The translations under genes and the position numbers were made by a program. A stretch of 9,868 nt of DNA from Thermoflexus sp. (GTDB taxonomy: Bacteria; Chloroflexota; Anaerolineae; B4-G1; DUEL01). The notes under the pieces are model-generated. The model was not told where the DNA came from and did not search any database. It saw only the letters and a program-made list of their open reading frames with translations. Location: positions 1-9,868 of the forward strand of contig JAPYWT010000052.1 in NCBI GenBank assembly GCA_028276215.1. Direction: 5' to 3'. Shown one piece after another: positions 1 to 5,202 of this stretch. The first letter of the stretch is position 1. Every line of letters starts with the position of its first letter.

Positions 1-65
1 CGTCCTCTATGGGGCCGGGGATCAAGGTGGACCCGGTGGCTGCGCAGGCGCTGGAAGTGGCGTAG
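1..65 (+). CDS. rplA: 50S ribosomal protein L1, C-terminal end (partial)
   Basis: Only the last 20 codons are present, ending in TAG at 63-65; the gene starts before the window. The reading frame gives SSMGPGIKVDP followed by an Ala-rich tail. This matches the conserved L1 C-terminus, where an (S/T)(S/T)MGPG(I/V)K(V/L)D motif ends the protein. L1 binds 23S rRNA at the mobile L1 stalk near the E site and is commonly encoded just before L10. The position directly upstream of an L10 leader and rplJ supports the call. The stop codon's last base begins the first tandem repeat unit, so the repeat array abuts the coding sequence. Identification rests on this short motif plus context. Confidence 0.85.
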   Translation, partial: SSMGPGIKVDPVAAQALEVA

Positions 66-134
66 CAAGAATGCAAGATGCAAGATGCAAGATTGCAAGA
101 ATGCAAGATTGCAAGAGAGCAAGAAGGCAAGAAG
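65..134 (+). repeat. Tandem array of nine GCAAGAN 7-8 bp units
   Basis: Nine consecutive units begin with GCAAGA: GCAAGAAT, GCAAGAT twice, GCAAGATT, GCAAGAAT, GCAAGATT, GCAAGAGA and GCAAGAAG twice. Unit length is 7 or 8 bp, and the variation is in the last one or two bases. The array starts on the last base of the rplA stop and ends where a second heptamer family begins. No start codon with a ribosome binding site, promoter or strong hairpin is visible in it. It is probably slippage-generated intergenic repeat DNA carried in the rplA-rplJ transcript. Confidence 0.9.
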
Positions 135-197
135 GCGATACGCGATAGGCGATACGCGATAAGCGATAGGCGATACGCGATACGCGATACGCGATAA
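135..197 (+). repeat. Tandem array of nine GCGATAN heptamers
   Basis: Nine exact 7-bp units of GCGATA plus one variable base (C, G, C, A, G, C, C, C, A) run without a break from the end of the GCAAGAN array, followed by a partial GCG. Only the seventh base varies, so the heptamer period is strictly kept over 63 bp. It ends about nine bases before the L10 leader. No promoter-like hexamers are seen in it, so the leader is probably transcribed from upstream of the window. Confidence 0.92.
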
Positions 198-205
198 GCG
201 AATCA

Positions 206-312
206 GGCCGAAGACAGCAGGCGCGCCGAGGGGCGCTGAAAGTTGCCTGCCGAGGCTGGAGAGAGGGTCCGTTCCCTCATCGGGCGATGGTTCTCTATAC
301 CCGGTGAGGTAG
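206..312 (+). promoter_or_regulatory. Ribosomal protein L10 leader (cis-regulatory RNA)
   Basis: The sequence begins GGCCGAAGACAGC and later contains GCCTGCCGAGG, the two conserved blocks of the bacterial L10 leader (Rfam L10_leader type). Visible pairings are GCAGG (216-220) with CCTGC (246-250), enclosing a hairpin GCGCC/GGCGC (223-227 with 232-236). A second arm pairs AGAGA near 260-264 with TCTCT near 292-296, enclosing CATC/GATG around 278-289. In other bacteria, excess L10 or the L10-L12 complex binds this RNA and represses rplJ-rplL. Here the leader is followed at once by an intrinsic terminator, which implies control by transcription attenuation. The antiterminator pairing was not worked out. 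Confidence 0.85.
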
Positions 313-313
313 A

Positions 314-346
314 CTCCCCCGCGTCGGCTGGCGCGGGGGAGTTTTT
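314..346 (+). terminator. Intrinsic terminator / attenuator in front of rplJ
   Basis: A perfect 10-bp GC-rich stem, CTCCCCCGCG (314-323) with CGCGGGGGAG (332-341), has an 8-base loop and is followed by five T residues (342-346). It lies 53 nt before the rplJ start and directly after the L10 leader. As a constitutive terminator it would block expression of essential L10 and L7/L12, so a conditional attenuator controlled by the leader is the sensible reading. Confidence 0.85.
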
Positions 347-353
347 GTTGCGG

Positions 354-381
354 AAAACGTAAAACGTGATGCGTGAAACGT
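354..381 (+). repeat. Four-unit (A/G)AAACGT heptamer array
   Basis: Units are AAAACGT (354-360), AAAACGT (361-367), GATGCGT (368-374) and GAAACGT (375-381). The next seven bases, GAAAGGA, keep the phase and form the start of the rplJ ribosome binding site. Two more copies of the same core, GTGAAACGT and GTAAAACGT, lie between rplJ and rplL (945-968). This is the third heptamer family in this operon. Confidence 0.8.
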
Positions 382-399
382 GAAAGGAGGTGATGTCGG

Positions 400-945
400 G
401 TGGCCATATCAAAAGAGAAGAAAGCGGAGCGGATAGAGCAGTACCTGGAGCATCTGCAGAAGAGCCAGGGGCTCATCCTGACCGACTACCGGGGCCTGCG
501 GGTGGCGGAGGTAGAGGAACTGCGCCGGTCGCTGAGAGGCGCTGAGGCCACCTATCAGGTGGTCAAAAACCGCCTGCTGCTCCTGGCCCTGCAGCAGATG
601 GGGCTGACAATGCCGCAGGAGTGGCTGGAGGGCCCGGTGGCGGTGGCGTTCTGCCACGGCGAGGTCCCAGCGGCCGCAAAAGTGGTCCTGGATTTCTCCA
701 AAGGACACGAGAGGTTCGCCGTCAAGGGCGGCCTGCTGGGCAAGACGCCGATTACGCCCGCACAGGTCACCGCCCTGGCCAATCTCCCGCCCAAGGAGAC
801 GGTGCTGGGGCAGGTCCTGGGCACCATTAACGCGCCGGCGTCCCAGGTGGTCGGTGTCGTCGCCAGCGGAATCCGGCAGGTGCTCAACGTGCTGCAGGCG
901 TATGTGGACAAACTGGAGGGCAAGACGGCCCCCCAGGCTGCGTAG
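400..945 (+). CDS. rplJ: 50S ribosomal protein L10
   Basis: The 181-aa product is the L10 stalk base protein. Its N-terminal domain anchors on 23S rRNA with L11, and its C-terminal helix binds L7/L12 dimers to recruit translation GTPases. The N-terminus MAISKEKKAERIE, the LTDYRGLRV block (about residues 27-35) and VVKNRLL (about 54-60) are typical L10 signatures, and the length fits the family (about 165-185 aa). Translation starts at GTG 400, preceded by AAAGGAGGTGAT (383-394), a full complement of the usual 16S rRNA tail, with 9 nt between GGAGG and the start. A nearer ATG at 393 is out of frame. The gene sits between rplA and rplL and should be controlled by the leader-attenuator upstream. 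Confidence 0.97.
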   Translation: MAISKEKKAERIEQYLEHLQKSQGLILTDYRGLRVAEVEELRRSLRGAEATYQVVKNRLLLLALQQMGLTMPQEWLEGPVAVAFCHGEVPAAAKVVLDFSKGHERFAVKGGLLGKTPITPAQVTALANLPPKETVLGQVLGTINAPASQVVGVVASGIRQVLNVLQAYVDKLEGKTAPQAA

Positions 946-968
946 TGAAACGTAAAAAAGTAAAACGT
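945..968 (+). repeat. Two GTRAAACGT repeat units between rplJ and rplL
   Basis: GTGAAACGT (945-953) and GTAAAACGT (960-968) lie in the 37-bp spacer between rplJ and rplL. They match the heptamer family found just before rplJ. The second copy runs directly into the AAGGAGGT ribosome binding site of rplL, the same arrangement as at rplJ. Confidence 0.65.
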
Positions 969-982
969 TAAGGAGGTAAAGG

Positions 983-1363
983 ATGGCCGATTTGCAGAAA
1001 CTGGTGGAGGAGATCAGTCAACTGACGCTTCTGGAAGCCGCCGAACTGGTGAAGATGCTGGAGGCAAAACTGGGCGTGACCGCCGCGGCTCCGGTAGCAG
1101 TGGCCGCGATGCCCACCGCCGCTGCGGCTCCCGCTGAGCCCGTGGAGGAGAAGACCGAGTTCACCGTCGTGCTCAAGGAGGTCGGCGAGAAGAAGATTGA
1201 GGTCATCAAGGTGGTGCGGAAACTGACCAACCTGGGCCTCAAGGAAGCCAAAGACCTGGTGGAGAGCGCGCCGGCGACGGTGCTGGAAGCGGTCCCGAAG
1301 GAAGCGGCGGAGAGCGCCAAGGCGGAACTGGAAGCGGTCGGCGCCAAAGTGGAAATCAAATAG
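983..1363 (+). CDS. rplL: 50S ribosomal protein L7/L12
   Basis: The 126-aa product is the multicopy acidic stalk protein. Its C-terminal domain contacts EF-Tu, EF-G, IF2 and RF3, and its N-terminal domain dimerises on L10. Three parts are visible: an N-terminal helical domain (about 1-32), an Ala/Pro-rich hinge (about 33-55, AAAPVAVAAMPTAAAAPAEP) and a C-terminal domain (about 57-126). The C-terminal domain carries the hallmark FTVVLKEVGEKKIEVIKVVR block, the KEAKDLVE helix, and a VGAKVEIK end. The ATG at 983 follows AAGGAGGT (970-977) at good spacing. It is co-transcribed with rplJ and shares its attenuation control. Unlike the common arrangement, rpoB does not follow; the next gene is convergent. 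Confidence 0.98.
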   Translation: MADLQKLVEEISQLTLLEAAELVKMLEAKLGVTAAAPVAVAAMPTAAAAPAEPVEEKTEFTVVLKEVGEKKIEVIKVVRKLTNLGLKEAKDLVESAPATVLEAVPKEAAESAKAELEAVGAKVEIK

Positions 1364-1365
1364 TA

Positions 1366-1404
1366 AATTTTTGTGGCGGCGGCTTTGCCGCCGCCACAAA
1401 AATT
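1366..1404. repeat. 18-bp perfect palindrome between convergent genes (terminator-like, atypical)
   Basis: AATTTTTGTGGCGGCGGC (1366-1383) is the exact reverse complement of 1387-1404, with a 3-base TTT loop. It fills the 39-bp gap between the rplL stop and the stop of the convergent gene, and its last two bases are part of that stop. A strong hairpin between convergent genes suggests a shared terminator. However, the T-run is on the 5' side of the GC stem and the A-run on the 3' side in both directions, the reverse of a canonical intrinsic terminator. It may instead stabilise both mRNA 3' ends or be a copied palindromic repeat. Confidence 0.85.
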
Positions 1405-3211
1405 ATCCTCTGGCCGGATACCACTTCTGGAACCAGGCGGTGAAGGCGAAGGCCGGGATCAGGAGCAGGTTGCGGGCGAGGGTCCACATTAGCGCCTGCT
1501 CCGGCCGCGCGTGCCCCGCCAGCGCCAGGACCGCCATGAGCAGGTAGACCCAGCCCCACACGGTGGTGATGATGGCGTTGGTGCGGAGAAAGACGGGGAG
1601 GTTCCAGAGGGCCGACGGGTATGACCATTTGGAGTACTCGGCTGTGAAGGGACGTTCCGCGGCCAGCGTCCCCAGCCAGATGCCCGCCAGCGTCAAGTAC
1701 CCCAGAACGTCGCCGTAGGCGGTGAAGAACCGGCTCCCCAGGAGCGTCGCCAGCCCTGCCAGCGCGAAGTAGAGGGGCGTCCCCGTCTCCATCCAGGTGG
1801 GGCGGGCGAAGCGGCGACGGTATCCCCAGATCAGCGCCCCCAGCAGAAACGGTACCCCCAGGCTGATCCACGGCCCGATGCCGGGGATGTCCACCGTTGC
1901 CCAGTGGACCATCCAGGGGACGAAGGCCACCGTCAGCCAGGCCATGCCCGGAAGGCGGATGGGCCCGCGCTGAACCGTCTCCTCCTCCGGCGGCGCGGGG
2001 GCCGGCGCGGGCGGTGCCTGCGGCCCCTCCGGCCCGGAGAAGAGTTCCCCCAGCCGCAGGAGCAGGCCGAAGTCCCCCTCCACCCGGTACATCCCCTTCA
2101 CGTAGGCGGCCTGCCCGCTCAACTCGTTGCGGGAAATCTTCAGCCAGACCTCCGCCGGGGTGTGGACCGTCATCGTGGGCCGGGGGACGGTGCCCTCGTG
2201 GGCCGTGCAGCGCCCCTCCCGGATGCGCAGGACGTAGTGGCCCGGCTCCTCCCCGGTGACGACGAACTGGATGTCGGCCTGCAGGTCTCCGGCCGCGGCC
2301 GGGTTGAAGACAGTGGGCATGCCCAGGATGGCCTCGCGGCAGGTCCGGGGGCCCGCTCCGGGCTCTCCCACGGGCAGGACGATGGGTGGGGAGAGGTTCT
2401 CCTCACGCCACTCCGCTTCGCTTCGTGGCTCACTACGGACGGGACGCCGGGGTTCCTCACCCCTCCCCCTGGCGGCTTCGCCGCCAGGGGTGGGGTGAGG
2501 CCCGATCTGGCTATCCCACCACAGGTTGGCCATGCCTGCGTAGACCTCCGGCTCCGCCAGCGGCGTGTCCAGGACCGCCTGGGTCTCCGGCAGGATGTGC
2601 CCATAGGTGACGAACTCCCACCCGGCCCGACGGGCGGCATCAGTGTACCAGCGCAGACTTTCGGCCAGCGCAGGCTGGGCCAGCAGTTCGCCCCCCGCGC
2701 AGAGAATCGTCGCCGCCAGTTCGGTGTCGGGGTCGTCGGTGTAGCGGCGGAAGGTCTCCACCAGCCCGGAGAAGTGGTGCCGCTCCGGGAAGCCACAGTT
2801 GGAGATGAGGACAACCCTCCGGACCGACGGCCCGTCGGTGTAGCGGGGCGGGTGGGTGTAGTGGGCGCCCCGCTGGACGATGTGGGGGTCCGCCAGGGGC
2901 AGCAGCCGGTCCATAAAGTCCTTCATCAGCCCGCTCACGGTGAAAACGTAGAGGGGCGTGGCGTAGACCACGACGTCGGCCTGGCGGACTTTCGGAAACA
3001 GCGCTGCCATGTCGTCTTTGTGGACGCAGACGCCGGGGGTCTTCGTCCAGCAGGTGAAGCAACCCAGGCAATGATTGATCTTCAGGTCCTTCAGGTAGAC
3101 GGTCTCCGTCTCCGCGCCGGCCTCCCGTGCCCCCTCCAGGAAGGGCTGCAGGATGCGGTCGGTGTTGCTGCGGCGGCCGCGCGGGCTTCCGTTGATGGCG
3201 AGAATCTTCAT
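1403..3211 (-). CDS. Three-part protein: flavodoxin-like FMN/Fe-S reductase, SCP2 domain, six-helix membrane domain
   Basis: The 602-aa product starts at ATG 3211; GGAGGAAGAATC precedes it, and the ATG overlaps the padR-like stop as ATGA. Residues 1 to about 235 form a flavodoxin-like NAD(P)H-dependent FMN reductase: GSPRGRRSNT (8-17) is the FMN-phosphate loop, and C48-x2-C51-x2-C54-x7-C62 followed by DD resembles the compact cysteine motif of iron-sulfur flavoproteins. Residues about 238-272 are a low-complexity Arg/Glu/Pro linker encoded partly by a palindrome. Residues about 289-393 look like an SCP2 sterol-carrier domain (LQADIQFVVTG, VKGMYRVEGD). A Pro/Ala linker follows, then about six hydrophobic segments (roughly 422-438, 445-464, 478-495, 501-517, 546-565, 577-593). 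Such a protein could reduce a lipophilic substrate held by SCP2 at the membrane; that role is inference. The reductase fold is secure, SCP2 is likely, and the membrane domain is unidentified. Confidence 0.82.
   Translation of the reverse strand: MKILAINGSPRGRRSNTDRILQPFLEGAREAGAETETVYLKDLKINHCLGCFTCWTKTPGVCVHKDDMAALFPKVRQADVVVYATPLYVFTVSGLMKDFMDRLLPLADPHIVQRGAHYTHPPRYTDGPSVRRVVLISNCGFPERHHFSGLVETFRRYTDDPDTELAATILCAGGELLAQPALAESLRWYTDAARRAGWEFVTYGHILPETQAVLDTPLAEPEVYAGMANLWWDSQIGPHPTPGGEAARGRGEEPRRPVRSEPRSEAEWREENLSPPIVLPVGEPGAGPRTCREAILGMPTVFNPAAAGDLQADIQFVVTGEEPGHYVLRIREGRCTAHEGTVPRPTMTVHTPAEVWLKISRNELSGQAAYVKGMYRVEGDFGLLLRLGELFSGPEGPQAPPAPAPAPPEEETVQRGPIRLPGMAWLTVAFVPWMVHWATVDIPGIGPWISLGVPFLLGALIWGYRRRFARPTWMETGTPLYFALAGLATLLGSRFFTAYGDVLGYLTLAGIWLGTLAAERPFTAEYSKWSYPSALWNLPVFLRTNAIITTVWGWVYLLMAVLALAGHARPEQALMWTLARNLLLIPAFAFTAWFQKWYPARG
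2455..2500. repeat. Palindromic element inside a coding sequence
   Basis: The core is a perfect 11-bp stem, CCCCTGGCGGC (2466-2476) with GCCGCCAGGGG (2480-2490), loop TTC. Pairing extends to CCTCACCCC (2455-2463) against GGGGTGAGG (2492-2500), with one mismatch and one bulge. The neighbouring 2401-2429 stretch contains another short inverted pair, GCCAC/GTGGC. On the coding strand the element encodes part of the Gly/Arg/Glu/Pro linker between the reductase and SCP2 domains. It resembles a dispersed intergenic palindrome that has been captured in frame. Confidence 0.75.
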
Positions 3212-3762
3212 GATTCTTCCTCCAGGTTTCGGATATGGCGGATGGTCTCCTCGGCCCACTCCAGCGCGGCGCGGGTGAGCCGGACGCCGTAGTCCAACGT
3301 GAGGGCCCAGAAGAAGACCTCGCGCGGGGAGCGGACCGCCTCAGCATAGTGGGCGGCCTGCTGGGGAATCCGCGCGTATTCCTCCAGCCGTGCCCGCAGC
3401 CCGGCGGCATACCCCTCTAACAGGGCAACGGCCTCTTCGTCGGCCAACTGCCCGGCGAAGAAGACCTTGACCAGCAGGGGAACGCGCGGGTCCTCCGGGT
3501 CGGACGGCGCACGCAGCCAGCGGCGCAGTTCCTCCCGCCCCGCGTCGGTGAGGTGGTAGACCTTGCGGTTGGGGCGGTCCTCCTGCGGGACGACCTCCAC
3601 CGTCACCCAGCCGCGACGGGTGAGTTCCTTCAGCGTCCGGTAAATCTGGGCCTGGTCGGCGGGCCAGAAGTGCCGCACGGACGTGTCAAAGGCTTTCTTC
3701 AGGTCGTAGCCGGTCATCGGGGCGTAGTTCAGGAAGCCGAGGATGGCATGTTCCAGGGACAT
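3208..3762 (-). CDS. PadR-family transcriptional regulator
   Basis: The 184-aa product is a PadR-type repressor that binds DNA as a dimer through an N-terminal winged helix. Residues about 1-80 give the family pattern: MSLEHAILGFLNYAPMTGYDLKK, IYRTLKELTRRGWV and a wing with YHLTDAGREELRRWL. Residues about 90-175 form the C-terminal helical dimerisation region (Vir_AR-like) with PREVFFWALTLDYG. The ATG at 3762 is chosen over the further upstream start at 3816 because the latter lies before the predicted transcription start; GGAGG sits 4 nt before the ATG. The stop overlaps the next gene's start as ATGA, so the two are translationally coupled. A palindrome over the promoter implies autorepression. 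The inducer is unknown; PadR proteins often respond to phenolics or drugs. Confidence 0.93.
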   Translation of the reverse strand: MSLEHAILGFLNYAPMTGYDLKKAFDTSVRHFWPADQAQIYRTLKELTRRGWVTVEVVPQEDRPNRKVYHLTDAGREELRRWLRAPSDPEDPRVPLLVKVFFAGQLADEEAVALLEGYAAGLRARLEEYARIPQQAAHYAEAVRSPREVFFWALTLDYGVRLTRAALEWAEETIRHIRNLEEES

Positions 3763-3792
3763 CGCGCCTCCGGTTTGGATGACTTGTCTAAT

Positions 3793-3808
3793 ATATGACC
3801 AGTCATAT
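3793..3808. promoter_or_regulatory. Putative PadR operator palindrome
   Basis: On the minus strand the sequence is ATATGAC-TG-GTCATAT, perfect 7-bp arms with a 2-base centre, extending on both sides as an A/T-rich imperfect palindrome (TATTATATGAC / GTCATATATTA). It overlaps two bases of the -10 element and covers the predicted transcription start near 3800. An AT-rich palindrome here, in otherwise GC-rich DNA and just before a PadR gene, fits a PadR autoregulatory site. That PadR itself binds is inferred. Confidence 0.75.
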
Positions 3809-3835
3809 AATACCACAGGGCGCGGTTTTTGTCAA
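3807..3835 (-). promoter_or_regulatory. Sigma70-type promoter of the padR-flavoprotein operon
   Basis: On the minus strand TTGACA (3835-3830), a 17-bp spacer (3829-3813) and TATTAT (3812-3807) form a near-consensus housekeeping promoter: perfect -35, -10 matching in five of six positions. The expected start near 3800 gives a leader of about 38 nt containing the GGAGG that serves ATG 3762. The operator palindrome covers the downstream edge, consistent with repression by blocking RNA polymerase. Confidence 0.85.
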
Positions 3836-3846
3836 GTCGCTCTGGT

Positions 3847-3895
3847 TGTAGGACAACTGCGAGCAGTTGTCCTACACGGGACAGGCTGAAGCCTG
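3847..3895. repeat. Pair of short palindromes in the intergenic spacer
   Basis: TGTAGGACAACTGC (3847-3860) and its exact reverse complement GCAGTTGTCCTACA (3863-3876) make a perfect 14-bp palindrome with a 2-base centre. Six bases downstream, CAGGCT/AGCCTG (3882-3895) make a smaller one. They lie between the end of the histidine phosphatase gene and the -35 of the padR promoter, both on the minus strand. No T-run follows the minus-strand hairpin, so it is not a canonical terminator. The TGTAG...CTACA ends resemble the palindrome at 5866-5907, suggesting a dispersed small repeat. Confidence 0.75.
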
Positions 3896-3911
3896 GGCTA
3901 CAGGCGGGCTA

Positions 3912-4541
3912 TCAGGGGGAAGCGAGGGGAAGGTGAGAGGCGTCGTTCAGGGCGATGAGGGCAGGTTGACCGTCTTCCACCCGGACCCGCGTGAGGGTGC
4001 AGTGGCCCAGTTCATACCCCCACCACTGGCTCATCTGCTCCGGTAGCAGGCAGGCCAGCATCGCCCGCAGGGTCCCGCCGTGAGCCACAATCAGGACGGT
4101 GCCCTGGGAATGGCGGGCGAGGATGTCCCGGCAGGTCGCCTCCACCCGGCGGAAGAACCCGGACCGGCTCTCCCCTCCGGGCCAGGTGAACTCCACGTTC
4201 ATCCGGTCCCGCCAGCGCTCGTAGAGGTCGGGGTAGAGGGTCTTCATCTCCTCCAGGGTCACTCCGTCCATATCGCCGAAATTGATCTCCCGCAGGCCGT
4301 CCAGCGGGACGGGGTCCAGCCCCACCGCCTGCCCGATGACCTCTGCGGTCCGGCGGGCGCGGGGCAGGGGACTGGTGTAGAGGGCGACGGCGTCGTTCAC
4401 CTCGGCGGCCAGGCGGCGGGCGACGGCCTCCGCCTGGGCCAGCCCCCGGTCGGTCAGCGGCGTGTCGTTCCAGCCCACCCAGCGCCGCTGGACATTGGCA
4501 ACGGTCTCGGCATGACGGATGAGGATCAGTTGGAGCGCCAT
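3912..4541 (-). CDS. Histidine phosphatase family protein (phosphoglycerate mutase-like)
   Basis: The 209-aa product belongs to the branch-1 histidine phosphatase superfamily. It has the catalytic RHAET motif (R9, phospho-accepting H10), R61 in SPLPRARRTAE, E85 in LREINFGDMDG, and the second histidine H154 in IVAHGGTLRAML. Members include phosphoglycerate mutases, alpha-ribazole phosphatase (CobC) and various sugar or nucleotide phosphatases. The substrate cannot be told from this sequence, and no cobalamin genes are near. ATG 4541 is chosen because the protein then begins MALQLILIRHAET, the usual start; it lies one base after the nth stop, so translation is probably coupled, and only a weak AGG-type ribosome binding site is seen. 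It is the last gene of the gmk-nth unit. Confidence 0.92.
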   Translation of the reverse strand: MALQLILIRHAETVANVQRRWVGWNDTPLTDRGLAQAEAVARRLAAEVNDAVALYTSPLPRARRTAEVIGQAVGLDPVPLDGLREINFGDMDGVTLEEMKTLYPDLYERWRDRMNVEFTWPGGESRSGFFRRVEATCRDILARHSQGTVLIVAHGGTLRAMLACLLPEQMSQWWGYELGHCTLTRVRVEDGQPALIALNDASHLPLASP

Positions 4542-4542
4542 G

Positions 4543-5202
4543 TCAACCTGCCTGTCCCCGCCGATAGAAGTCGCACTCATCCCTCAGGACGCAACGTCCG
4601 CATTCGGGGTTGCGGGGATGGCAGACGTCCCGCCCCAGCGCGATGAGGTTCAGGTGAAGGGGATAGTAGAGGTCCGGGGGGATGAGGTCTTCCAGCAGGG
4701 TATGGGCCTGTTCCCGCGTGGCCCGCGCCGGGATCAGTCCCAGCCGTCGGCATACCCGATGGATGTGGGTGTCCACGGGGAACGCGGGGCGGCCGAAGGC
4801 GAAGAGAAGGACAATCGCTGCCGTCTTGGGGCCGATGCCGGGGATGGAGAGCAGCCAGGCCCGCGCCGTCTCCAGCGGCATATCGGCCAGAAAATCCAGG
4901 GAGAACTCCCCCCGTTCGGCCCAGATCCGCCGCAGCGTCTCCTGGATGCGCGGGGCCTTGGTGGGCGCCAGTCCCGCCGGACGAATCGCCGCGATCACGT
5001 CTTCCAGCGGGGCGTCCCGGACGGCCTCCCAGGTGGGGAACCGCTCCCGCAACCGCTCGTACGCCCGGTCCCGATTGCGGTCGTTGGTGTTCTGGGAGAG
5101 GATGGTAGAGACGAGGACCGCCACGGGGTCGCGCGGCGTCCATTGGGGCTCGCCGTACTCCGCCGCCAGTCGCCGGTGGATGCGAAGAATCCGGTCGGTC
5201 AT
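4543..5202 (-). CDS. nth: Endonuclease III-like DNA glycosylase (HhH-GPD, [4Fe-4S])
   Basis: The 219-aa product is a base-excision repair glycosylase that removes oxidised pyrimidines and cuts abasic sites. The helix-hairpin-helix is IPGIGPKTAAIV with catalytic lysine K126, and FPVDTHIHRVCRR carries catalytic D144. The C-terminal cluster motif is complete: C194-x6-C201-x2-C204-x5-C210. The length is close to E. coli Nth (211 aa). The helix usually reading LSAQATD reads LSQNTND (35-41), so this may be a divergent Nth-like subfamily with different base preference. Lysine at 126 marks it as bifunctional rather than MutY-like. The ATG at 5202 overlaps the gmk stop as ATGA, and the histidine phosphatase start follows its own stop by one base. 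Confidence 0.94.
   Translation of the reverse strand: MTDRILRIHRRLAAEYGEPQWTPRDPVAVLVSTILSQNTNDRNRDRAYERLRERFPTWEAVRDAPLEDVIAAIRPAGLAPTKAPRIQETLRRIWAERGEFSLDFLADMPLETARAWLLSIPGIGPKTAAIVLLFAFGRPAFPVDTHIHRVCRRLGLIPARATREQAHTLLEDLIPPDLYYPLHLNLIALGRDVCHPRNPECGRCVLRDECDFYRRGQAG

Noticed and set aside
65..197. CRISPR array
   Set aside because: Units are only 7-8 bp and directly abutting, with no 25-40 bp repeats or unique spacers.
203..412. 69-aa minus-strand open frame in the rplA-rplJ spacer
   Set aside because: It lies across the L10 leader and terminator, is on the opposite strand and has no ribosome binding site or recognisable product.
1904..3292. 462-aa plus-strand open frame
   Set aside because: It is the antisense of the flavodoxin-SCP2 gene; the product is low-complexity (Arg/Gly/Pro-rich) without any recognised motif, while the minus frame has clear domains. 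Long antisense frames are expected in GC-rich DNA.
3208..3816. Longer PadR start giving 202 aa
   Set aside because: The extra 18 codons overlap the -10 region and operator, upstream of the predicted transcription start, and the family normally begins at MSLEHAILG.
3847..3876. Intrinsic terminator for the histidine phosphatase gene
   Set aside because: The hairpin is perfect but no T-run follows on the minus strand, and the stem is only moderately GC-rich.
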